Source: Actinomycetes bacterium (GTDB lineage: Bacteria; Actinomycetota; Actinomycetes; Actinomycetales; Microbacteriaceae). From it: DNA of 10,828 bases. Location: the NCBI GenBank assembly GCA_023428065.1, contig JAEYZI010000062.1:1-10828 (forward strand). Reading direction: 5' to 3'. The stretch's first letter is position 1, and each line of letters opens with the position of its first letter. A model generated the notes under the pieces. The model was given only the letters and a program-made list of their open reading frames with translations. It did no database searches and was not told the DNA's origin. This document shows positions 1 to 6,242 of the stretch, in pieces. The translations under genes were made by a program, and so were the position numbers.

Positions 1-118
<118 letters not shown>

Positions 119-1285
119 TTACTTCGCGGCGAGCTCGGCGGCCTTGTCGGCGCCCTCGTCCATGCCCGTGGCGATCGTCACGAGCGGGTGGTTCGCGGCG
201 GCGAGGATGGCCCGGCCCTCCTCGACCTGGTTGCCGTCGAGGCGCACGACGAGCGGCTTGGTGGCCGAGTCGCCGAGGATCTCGAGAGCCTTCACGATGC
301 CGTTCGCGACGGCGACGCACGAGGTGATGCCGCCGAAGACGTTCACGAACACGCTCTTGACCTGCGGGTCGCCGAGGATGACGTCGAGGCCCGCGGCCAT
401 GATCTCGGCCGAGGCGCCGCCGCCGATGTCGAGGAAGTTGGCGGGCTTCACGCCGCCGTGGTTCTCGCCCGCGTACGCGACGACGTCGAGCGTCGACATG
501 ACGAGGCCCGCGCCGTTGCCGATGATGCCGACCTCGCCGTCGAGCTTGACGTAGTTGAGACCCGCGGCCTTGGCCTTCGCCTCGAGCGGGTCGGCGGCGT
601 CCTTGTCCTCGAGCGCCTCGTGCTCGTGGTGGCGCACCTCGCTCGCGTTGTCGTCGAGCGAGACCTTGCCGTCGAGCGCCACGATCTCGCCCGAGCCCGT
701 GAGCACGAGCGGGTTGACCTCGACGAGCGTCGCATCCTCCGAGGTGTAGACCTCGTAGAGCTTCACGAAGACGGGGGCGACCTTGTCGACGAGCTCGGCG
801 GGGAACTTCGCCGCGACCGCGATCTCCTTCGCCTTCTCGAGCGTGATGCCGGTCAGCGGGTCGACCTCGACGCGCGCGAGCGCATCCGGGCGCTCCTCGG
901 CGAGCTGCTCGATCTCCATGCCGCCCTCGTAGGAGGCGAGGCTCAGGTACGAGCGGTTCGCCCGGTCGAGCAGCACCGAGAAGTAGTACTCCTGCTTGAT
1001 GTCGGCGCCGGCCGCCACCATGAGGCGCTTGACGACGTGGCCCTTGATGTCGAGGCCGAGGATCGCCTCCGCGGCGGCCTCCGCGTCATCCGGGGTCTTG
1101 GCGACCTTGACACCGCCGGCCTTGCCGCGGCCTCCGGTCTTCACCTGGGCCTTGACGACGGTCACGCCGCCCAGCTTCTCGGCCGCGGCGCGCGCCTCGG
1201 CGGGGGTGTCGGCGACGATGCCGGCGAGCACGGGGACCCCGTACTTCTCGAACATGTCGCGGGCCTGGTACTCGTAGAGATCCAC
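119..1285 (-). CDS. sucC: Succinyl-CoA synthetase (ADP-forming) beta subunit
   Basis: This 388-residue protein has the usual SucC length. It provides the nucleotide-binding, substrate-specifying half of succinyl-CoA synthetase. The N-terminal ATP-grasp domain begins VDLYEYQARDMFEKYGVPV and includes the nucleotide-binding stretch VVKAQVKTGGRGKAGGVK. The metal-binding EVNPL and LDGKVSLDDNA segments follow. The C-terminal flavodoxin-like domain contains GNGAGLVMSTLD, NFLDIGGGA and VFVNVFGGITSC. The start is a GTG chosen because it gives the family N-terminus directly, and GGAAG sits about 10 nt upstream (1296-1300). The open frame continues about 149 codons further upstream, but that extension is low-complexity and crosses the intergenic spacer, so I reject it. 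It is the first gene of the sucC-sucD operon and ends in TAA 12 nt before sucD. Two tandem palindromes about 50-75 bp upstream suggest repressor control. Nothing is missing or odd in the catalytic sequence. Confidence 0.97.
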   Translation of the reverse strand: MDLYEYQARDMFEKYGVPVLAGIVADTPAEARAAAEKLGGVTVVKAQVKTGGRGKAGGVKVAKTPDDAEAAAEAILGLDIKGHVVKRLMVAAGADIKQEYYFSVLLDRANRSYLSLASYEGGMEIEQLAEERPDALARVEVDPLTGITLEKAKEIAVAAKFPAELVDKVAPVFVKLYEVYTSEDATLVEVNPLVLTGSGEIVALDGKVSLDDNASEVRHHEHEALEDKDAADPLEAKAKAAGLNYVKLDGEVGIIGNGAGLVMSTLDVVAYAGENHGGVKPANFLDIGGGASAEIMAAGLDVILGDPQVKSVFVNVFGGITSCVAVANGIVKALEILGDSATKPLVVRLDGNQVEEGRAILAAANHPLVTIATGMDEGADKAAELAAK

Positions 1286-1331
1286 GCTGTCGCTTCTTCC
1301 AATGCGTCGGGGAGGGAATGCGGCCGAACTC

Positions 1332-1361
1332 TCTCGACACCGAGATAACTTGATGTCGAGA
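1332..1361. promoter_or_regulatory. Two tandem palindromic boxes between sucC and the divergent DUF2236 gene
   Basis: Box A at 1332-1345 reads TCTCGA-CA-CCGAGA (one arm mismatch, or equally TCTCG-N4-CGAGA with perfect arms). Box B at 1348-1361 reads ACTTGA-TG-TCGAGA. Both share the pattern CTYGA-NN-TCRAG-like and their centres are 16 bp apart. They lie in the only AT-richer patch of the spacer (cgagataact to atatatgg), where a promoter would be expected. The arrangement resembles operators of dimeric winged-helix repressors of the MarR type. TamR-like MarR proteins are reported to control citrate-cycle genes in Streptomyces, so a TCA regulator is a reasonable but unproven guess. The boxes could serve sucCD, the divergent gene, or both. 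No regulator gene is present in the window. Confidence 0.5.
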
Positions 1362-1406
1362 TATATGGCCGCTGCCACTCTACCTTCTCCATTTCGCCCC
1401 GCCGAC

Positions 1407-1424
1407 ATGAGGATGGTGGGGTGA
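1407..1424 (+). other. Five-codon upstream reading frame overlapping the DUF2236 start
   Basis: ATG AGG ATG GTG GGG TGA would encode MRMVG and ends in TGA, sharing GTGA with the GTG start at 1421. It has no convincing ribosome-binding site of its own and contains the GAGGA element used for the downstream gene, so it could be chance. If translated, it would couple initiation of the downstream gene. Confidence 0.15.
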
Positions 1425-2152
1425 CGACCGCCGACGACTACCTCGCCGAGGGCTCCCTCGTGCTCGGCGGCGGCGCGGCGCTCCTGCTGCAGCTCGCGCA
1501 TCCGGCGGTCGGCTACGCCGTCGCGCACCACTCCGGGTTCGCGCGCGACCCCATGCGCCGACTGCGGCACACGCTCGGCTACGTCTACGCGATCGGGCTC
1601 GGCACCCCCGAGGTCGCCGAGCGCGCGGCCGCAGCCGTCGACCGGGCGCACTCCGGCATCCCGGGAGCCCGTGACCCCGAGGCTCAGCTCTGGGTTGCGG
1701 CGACGCTCTCCCGCGTCGGCATGCAGGTGCACGACGTGCTCTTCCGGCCCCTCCCCGCGGCCGTCGCCGACGAGATCTACACCGTGCAGGGCCGCTTCGG
1801 CACGAGCCTCCAGGTGCCGCGCGAGCTCTGGCCCCCGACGCGCGCCGACTTCGACGCGTACTGGGAGCGGATGCTGCCGACCCTCGCCGTGGGCGACGAC
1901 GCCCGGCGGGTGGCGGCCGGCATCCTGCGCCCCGCGCCCGGCACGGTGCCCCTGTGGGTGCGCGCGGCGCTCCCCCTCGGACGCCTCATGACGGCGTCGC
2001 TGCTGCCCGACGCCGTCCGCGACGCCTACGGCCTGCCGCGGCGCCCGCGGCGCGAACGCGCGGCCCTCTCGGTCGCGCGCGTGCTCGTGCGCATCACGCC
2101 GCGTCGCATCCGCCGGCTCCCCTCGCGCCTCCTCCTCCCCGACATCCGCTGA
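1421..2152 (+). CDS. MpaB/DUF2236-family putative heme oxygenase-like protein
   Basis: The 243-residue product matches the general pattern of the DUF2236 (ER-bound oxygenase MpaB / rubber oxygenase Lcp) family. An N-terminal GGGAALLLQLAHPAVGYAV segment is followed by HHSGFARDPMRRLRHTL. Next come a conserved RAHSGIPG histidine loop, DPEAQLWVAATL, and a VPRELWPPTRADFDAYWERM segment typical of the family middle. Characterised relatives are b-type heme or diiron-like oxygenases, for example the latex-clearing protein and fungal MpaB; the substrate here is unknown. No signal peptide is evident, and the tail is arginine-rich (RRPRRERAALSVARVLVRITPRRIRRLPSR). The GTG start is supported by GAGGA at 1409-1413, seven nt upstream. 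An ATG at 1407 opens a five-codon frame that stops in a GTGA overlap with this start. It diverges from sucC and may share its control region. The family call is fairly sure; the reaction is not. Confidence 0.78.
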   Translation: MTTADDYLAEGSLVLGGGAALLLQLAHPAVGYAVAHHSGFARDPMRRLRHTLGYVYAIGLGTPEVAERAAAAVDRAHSGIPGARDPEAQLWVAATLSRVGMQVHDVLFRPLPAAVADEIYTVQGRFGTSLQVPRELWPPTRADFDAYWERMLPTLAVGDDARRVAAGILRPAPGTVPLWVRAALPLGRLMTASLLPDAVRDAYGLPRRPRRERAALSVARVLVRITPRRIRRLPSRLLLPDIR

Positions 2153-2154
2153 GT

Positions 2155-2201
2155 GGTCGGTTCTCGGCCCTGAACCGCAAGGATGAGGCCGGAAACCGAC
2201 C
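2155..2201. terminator. Imperfect inverted repeat between convergent genes, likely bidirectional terminator
   Basis: GGTCGGTTCTCGGCC (2155-2169) pairs with GGCCGGAAACCGACC (2187-2201) at 13 of 15 positions across a 17-nt loop. It lies in the 51-bp gap between the stop of the DUF2236 gene and the stop of the GH1 gene, which converge. There is no U-tract, which is common in high-GC actinobacteria. The location supports a terminator role for both directions, but this is inferred. Confidence 0.5.
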
Positions 2202-2203
2202 GA

Positions 2204-3583
2204 TCAGCGATCGGAGGGGTGGGCCGCGATGAGGTCGCGGTACCAGCCGAAGGAGTCCTTGCGGATGCGCTGCTGGGTCGCGTAGTCCACGTACACGAGC
2301 CCGAATCGCTCCTCATAGCCCGCCGCCCACTCGAAGTTGTCGAACGCCGACCACACGTAGTAGCCGCGCACGTCGACACCCGCCTGGACGGCATCCGCCA
2401 CCGCGCGCAGGTGGCCGTCGAGGTAGGCGATGCGACGCGGGTCGCGCACCTCGCCGTCGGCGTCGGGCGCGTCGTGGAACGACGCCCCGCCCTCGGTGAT
2501 GACGACGGGCGGTATCCCCGGGTAGCTCTCGTGCAGTTCGACGAGCACGGCGGTGAGCGCCTGCGGCACGATCGCCCAGCCGAAGTCGGTGCGCTCCTCG
2601 GAGGGGTAGGGCACGGGCGCGAACGGCAGCTCGTCGGGCAGGTCGATCTCGAGCGCGCCCGTCGTGTCGAGGTCGGGGCGCGGCGCCGCGATCCGCACCG
2701 GCTCGTAGAAGTTGACCCCGTAGAAGTCGAGCGGGGCGGAGATGATGGCGAGGTCGGCGGCGAGCTGGGCGTCGTCGACGGGCATGAGGGGCCGTAGCTC
2801 CTCGGGGTAGCTGCCCGCGAGGATCGGCTGCGAGAAGAGCCGGTTGGTGATCGCGTGGAACATGCCCGCCGCCGCCGCATCCTCGGCCGAGTCGGATGCC
2901 GGCTCCACCGGGAAGTGCTGCTGCGCGATGCCGACCCGCTCGGCGCCCGCCTCCCGCAGCCGCTGCACCGCGAGGCCGTGGGCGAGGAGCTGGTGGTGGG
3001 CGGCGGGGAGGGCGCCGAAGCCGAGCCCGCGGCCGGGCGCGTGATCGGTGAGCGCGTAGCCGTAGAGGGTCTGCACGCTCATCTCGTTGAGCGTGATCCA
3101 GTCCCGCACGCGGTCGCCGAGCCGCTCGGCAACGACGGCGGCGTAGTCGGCGAGCGCCTCGGCCGTGTCGCGCACGAGCCACCCGCCGCGATCCTCGAGC
3201 GCCTGCGGCAGATCCCAGTGGTAGAGCGTCGGAACGGGGCGGATGCCGCGGTCGAGCAGACCGTCGACGAGCCGGTCGTAGAAGGCGAGCCCCCGCTCTT
3301 CGACCGCGCCGACGCCGCCGGGCACGATCCGCGGCCACGCGATCGAGAAGCGGTAGTCGTGGACGCCGAGCTCGGCGAGCAGGTCGAGGTCGCCCTCCCA
3401 GCGGTGGTAGTGGTCGATCGCGACGTCGCCCGTGTCGCCGCCCCGGATGCGCCCCGGGGTGTGGGTGAAGGTGTCCCAGATGGAGGGGCCGCGTCCGTCC
3501 TCGTGCACGGCGCCCTCGATCTGGTACGAGGCGGTCGACGCGCCGAAGCGGAAGCCGGAGGGCAGCATCGGGATGTCGGACAT
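2204..3583 (-). CDS. Glycoside hydrolase family 1 beta-glucosidase
   Basis: This 459-residue protein is a full-length GH1 TIM-barrel enzyme, expected to release non-reducing beta-glucosyl or related residues from short beta-glucosides by a retaining mechanism. The N-terminal signature FRFGASTASYQIEGA (residues 11-25) carries the sugar-binding Gln21. YHWDLPQAL (121-129) supplies His122 and Trp123. The acid/base Glu167 sits in TLNEMSV, the nucleophile Glu364 in VITEGGASF, and the sugar-contact motif WSAFDNFEWAAGY spans 411-423, followed by RFGLVYVDY. Both catalytic motifs differ slightly from the textbook forms: Met replaces Pro after the acid/base Glu, and Gly replaces Asn after the nucleophile. 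There is no signal peptide, so it acts in the cytoplasm. The ATG start has AAGGAG four nt upstream (3588-3593). It follows an MFS permease gene by 28 bp, which suggests import of a beta-glucoside followed by intracellular cleavage. The exact substrate cannot be read from sequence. Confidence 0.95.
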   Translation of the reverse strand: MSDIPMLPSGFRFGASTASYQIEGAVHEDGRGPSIWDTFTHTPGRIRGGDTGDVAIDHYHRWEGDLDLLAELGVHDYRFSIAWPRIVPGGVGAVEERGLAFYDRLVDGLLDRGIRPVPTLYHWDLPQALEDRGGWLVRDTAEALADYAAVVAERLGDRVRDWITLNEMSVQTLYGYALTDHAPGRGLGFGALPAAHHQLLAHGLAVQRLREAGAERVGIAQQHFPVEPASDSAEDAAAAGMFHAITNRLFSQPILAGSYPEELRPLMPVDDAQLAADLAIISAPLDFYGVNFYEPVRIAAPRPDLDTTGALEIDLPDELPFAPVPYPSEERTDFGWAIVPQALTAVLVELHESYPGIPPVVITEGGASFHDAPDADGEVRDPRRIAYLDGHLRAVADAVQAGVDVRGYYVWSAFDNFEWAAGYEERFGLVYVDYATQQRIRKDSFGWYRDLIAAHPSDR

Positions 3584-3611
3584 GGGGCTCCTTGAGGTCG
3601 GGGCGGGCGGT

Positions 3612-4829
3612 TCAGGCCACGCCGCGGAGGCGGGGGACGCAGACGAGCACGAGCAGCGAGATCGCCGCCGTCACGAGGAAGAGCACGGGGTAACCGCCGA
3701 GGCCGGTCACGATGGGCGCGGCGAGCATGGGCGCGATCACCTGAGGGAGCGCGTTGGCGATGTTGGCGACGCCGAGCATGCTGCCCGTCGAGCGGTCGGA
3801 GGGGAGCACCTGCGTGATGATCGCGACGTCGACGCTCACGAAGAGACTCCACCCTGCGGCGATGAGCACGGCGCCGACGAGCACGGCGGGCAGCACGGGC
3901 AGCGCGGCGAACACGACGCAGCCCGCCGCGAGACTGAGGGACGCGGCGACGACGAACACGCGCCGACGCGCGAGTCGGTCGGACCACGCGCCCGCGACGC
4001 TCGCGCCGACGACCGTGATGATGACGTTGACGAGCGTGACGACGAGCACCCACGCGCCCGGGTCGTCGACCCCGACCGCGTCGGCGAGGAAGTAGTAGAG
4101 GTAGATGAGCACGAGGCCGTTGACGAGGTTCACGAGCAGGCGGATGGTCCACGCCCACGCGAACACGGCGGTGGGCCGCAGCGCCGCCACGACCTCCCGG
4201 ATGCCGCGCGCGGGGAATTCGGCGGCATCCGACTCGGCGCGGGCGGGCTCCGGCAGCACGAGGATCGCGACGAGCAGGAGGGGCACCGCGACGGCGAGCG
4301 CCGCGTAGCCGATCGCGGACTCCTCGAGCGCGACGGCGACCGCGGTGCCTGCGACGACGCCGACCACCTGTGCGACCCCGAAGAGCGAGCCGACGAATCC
4401 GCGCCGCTCGTCGGGCACCCGGTCGGCGATCATCGCCAGCAGGGCCGCGAAGGGGCCGTTGAGACCCACCTGCACGAGCACCCAGCCCGCGATCATGCCG
4501 GCGACATCCGGAGACAGCCACAGTACGACGAGGCCGACGACCCCGATCACGAGCCCCGCCACGACGACCGGGCGGCGGCGCGGCCGCGCGAGCGACATGC
4601 GATCGGAGATGAAACCCCACACAGGGTTCGCGACGATCGAGGCGATCGCGCCTGCCGCGGTCACGAGTGCGAGGAGCGCCTCCTTGCCGTCCTCGCCCGC
4701 GAATCGCGCGGCCTGGGCGGGCAGCAGGATCTGGATGGGGCCGAACCAGCCGGCGAAGACGCCACCGGTGGCGAGGGCGAGCGCGACGACCCAGCCGCGG
4801 CGGACGATGGGGCCGGTGGCGGTGGTCAT
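3612..4829 (-). CDS. MFS permease, probable beta-glucoside or sugar transporter
   Basis: The 405-residue protein is a polytopic membrane protein with about 12 hydrophobic segments in two halves. Motif A-like loops are GFISDRMSLARPRRRP (72-87) between the second and third helices, and GAWSDRLARRR (280-290) in the second half. A central hydrophilic linker lies around 195-215. The segment WFGPIQILLPAQ (28-39) in the first helix and NIANALPQVIAPMLAAPIV (356-374) near the end recall actinobacterial MFS carriers next to sugar-degrading genes. The start is ATG with GAGGTGA at 4831-4837 immediately upstream. The open frame continues more than 500 codons further upstream, but that part is arginine-rich antisense translation and is not coding. 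It is the first gene of an operon with the GH1 enzyme, so a proton-coupled glycoside importer is the best guess. An exporter cannot be excluded. A perfect-armed palindrome lies 29-48 bp upstream of the start. Confidence 0.92.
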   Translation of the reverse strand: MTTATGPIVRRGWVVALALATGGVFAGWFGPIQILLPAQAARFAGEDGKEALLALVTAAGAIASIVANPVWGFISDRMSLARPRRRPVVVAGLVIGVVGLVVLWLSPDVAGMIAGWVLVQVGLNGPFAALLAMIADRVPDERRGFVGSLFGVAQVVGVVAGTAVAVALEESAIGYAALAVAVPLLLVAILVLPEPARAESDAAEFPARGIREVVAALRPTAVFAWAWTIRLLVNLVNGLVLIYLYYFLADAVGVDDPGAWVLVVTLVNVIITVVGASVAGAWSDRLARRRVFVVAASLSLAAGCVVFAALPVLPAVLVGAVLIAAGWSLFVSVDVAIITQVLPSDRSTGSMLGVANIANALPQVIAPMLAAPIVTGLGGYPVLFLVTAAISLLVLVCVPRLRGVA

Positions 4830-4857
4830 CTCACCTCGTCGTGATCTCGTTCGCTCG

Positions 4858-4877
4858 ACTTGGACGGTCGTCCAAGT
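4858..4877. promoter_or_regulatory. 20-bp palindrome, candidate operator of the permease/GH1 operon
   Basis: ACTTGGACG-GT-CGTCCAAGT has perfect 9-bp arms around a 2-bp centre. On the minus strand it supplies TTGGAC, a possible -35 element, so a bound repressor would block the promoter of the permease-glucosidase operon. Its start is 29 bp from the permease ATG. The form (arms TTGGACG/CGTCCAA with a short centre) suits a TetR-family dimer better than the LacI-type operators of other cellobiose operons. That assignment is inference, and no TetR gene lies in the window. Confidence 0.6.
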
Positions 4878-4916
4878 TCCGCCCAGCGTGTCGGATGCCG
4901 CGGCGCCTCCGCAAGC

Positions 4917-4949
4917 CCCCCGGACGGGCGTCGCGGCGGCATCCGGGGG
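4917..4949. repeat. GC-rich inverted repeat upstream of the second MFS gene
   Basis: CCCCCGGA (4917-4924) and TCCGGGGG (4942-4949) are perfect 8-bp arms around a 17-nt loop. It sits just upstream of the putative -10 element at 4961-4966, covering the expected -35 region. It could be an operator, a weak hairpin, or a chance feature of GC-rich DNA. Confidence 0.3.
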
Positions 4950-4960
4950 CACGTGCGGCG

Positions 4961-4966
4961 TAGGCT
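4961..4966 (+). promoter_or_regulatory. -10 element TAGGCT for a leaderless transcript of the second MFS gene
   Basis: TAGGCT fits the actinobacterial TANNNT consensus and ends 7 nt before the GTG start at 4974, the spacing expected when transcription begins at the start codon. No Shine-Dalgarno sequence precedes that start, which agrees with leaderless expression. No TTGACA-like -35 is visible. Confidence 0.55.
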
Positions 4967-4973
4967 CCCGCGA

Positions 4974-6242
4974 GTGAGATTCGCCGCCCTCCGCGCCCCC
5001 TGGTACAAGGGCTACTTCGCGGGCGGATCGCTCATGATGGGCGCCGACCACGTCGAGCACGCGATCACCTACTTCGTCATGTGGGAGCTCTTCCACTCCC
5101 CCGTGCTCGCGGGCTTCGCGGTCATCAGCCACTGGCTGCCGCAGCTTCTCTTCGCGATCCCGTTCGGGGCGCTCGCCGACCGGTTCGACTGCCGCAGGCT
5201 CATCCAGCTCGGCGCCGTGTGCTTCATGGTCGCCTCGGCGGGCTGGGCGGTGCTCATCGCGACGGGAGCGCTCGAGGAGTGGCACTGCGTCGTGCTGCTG
5301 CTCCTGCACGGGCTCGCGGGCACCTTCTGGGGTCCGGCGGACCAGCTCATGCTCTACGACATCGTCGGCCCGGAGGACCTGCCGAGCGGCGTGCGCCTCA
5401 TGGCGACCGGCCTCCAGCTCGGGATGCTCGCGGGGCCGGCCCTCGGCGCGGCGCTGCTGTTCACGGTGGGACCGGCGTGGGGTCTCGCGATCAACGTGCT
5501 GCTCTATGTGCCGTTCGTCGTCTACCTCCTGATCGTGCCGTACGACGGGCACAGCCGCGGCGGCGGCACACGCGAGCCCCTGCGCCTGCGCGACGTCGCG
5601 GGCGTGCTTCGCGAGGTGCCGCGCCACCCCGCGATCCTCGCCGTCACGACGCTGCAGATCCTCGTGGGGCTCCTCGTGGGGCAGGCGATCCTGCCGCTGC
5701 TGCCCGAGTTCGGCGGGCTCCTCGGCCTCGACGAGTCGGGCCTCGCCTACGGGATGCTGCTCGTCGCGATGGCCACGGGCGCGGTCGCGGGCGGGATCGG
5801 CCTCGAGGCGATCGGTCGCGTGCGCGTGACGCCCCGCCTCGCGATCTCCGCCTCCGCCGTGTTCGCCGCCGCCGTGCTCGTGTTCTCGGTGTCGCGCAGC
5901 TTCGCCCTGAGCCTCGCGGCGCTCGTGCTCGCCGGGATGGCGAGCCTCGTGTCGAGCTCGACCTCGCAGGCCGTCGTGCAGCTCACGGCGCCCGCCGACC
6001 GTCGCGGCCGGTTCATCGGCGCGTACGCGATGGCCGCGAACGGATCGCGTGTCGGCTCGGGTGTCATCGTCGGAGCCCTCGGCGCCTGGCTCGGCCTCAC
6101 GTGGGCTCTCGCGGTCGACGCCGCGCTTCTGCTCGCGGGCGTGCTCGCGCTCCTCGCGATCGTGAGCGTGGCCCGGCGGCGCCTGCGTGCGGCGCAGACG
6201 ACCCTCGCCCCGAGCGAGCGCGACGCGATCAGCGAGGCGTGA
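4974..6242 (+). CDS. MFS transporter, putative exporter of the EntS/MFS_3 type
   Basis: The 422-residue protein is an integral membrane protein with about 12 helices. Motif A, GALADRFDCRRL (65-76), follows helix 2. Other segments are LHGLAGTFWGPADQLML, ADRRGRFIGAYAMAANGSRVG in the C-terminal half, and a charged tail (ARRRLRAAQTTLAPSERDAISEA). The overall pattern resembles the MFS_3/EntS group, whose known members export siderophores or drugs; the substrate here is unknown. The first helix carries an unusual cluster of charged or ionisable residues (Asp25, His26, Glu28, His29). I chose the GTG at 4974 because it gives a natural membrane-protein N-terminus and lies at leaderless spacing from TAGGCT; upstream codons in frame are low-complexity. 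It is transcribed away from the permease/GH1 operon, and its stop lies inside the last codons of the convergent toroid-protein gene. A role in sugar import with its neighbour is less likely than a separate export role. Confidence 0.88.
   Translation: MRFAALRAPWYKGYFAGGSLMMGADHVEHAITYFVMWELFHSPVLAGFAVISHWLPQLLFAIPFGALADRFDCRRLIQLGAVCFMVASAGWAVLIATGALEEWHCVVLLLLHGLAGTFWGPADQLMLYDIVGPEDLPSGVRLMATGLQLGMLAGPALGAALLFTVGPAWGLAINVLLYVPFVVYLLIVPYDGHSRGGGTREPLRLRDVAGVLREVPRHPAILAVTTLQILVGLLVGQAILPLLPEFGGLLGLDESGLAYGMLLVAMATGAVAGGIGLEAIGRVRVTPRLAISASAVFAAAVLVFSVSRSFALSLAALVLAGMASLVSSSTSQAVVQLTAPADRRGRFIGAYAMAANGSRVGSGVIVGALGAWLGLTWALAVDAALLLAGVLALLAIVSVARRRLRAAQTTLAPSERDAISEA

Noticed and set aside
1281..1420. 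A riboswitch or long structured leader upstream of sucC
   Set aside because: The spacer is only 135 bp and contains no conserved riboswitch core. The palindromes look like protein-binding sites rather than an aptamer.
1286..1732. Upstream extension of sucC by about 149 codons
   Set aside because: It overlaps the regulatory spacer and the divergent gene, and no SucC has such an extension. The GTG at 1285 gives the canonical length.
3079..4620. A 513-codon minus-strand frame overlapping the permease and GH1 genes
   Set aside because: It is out of frame with both genes and Arg-rich. It only repeats the GH1 region as a frame-shifted shadow.
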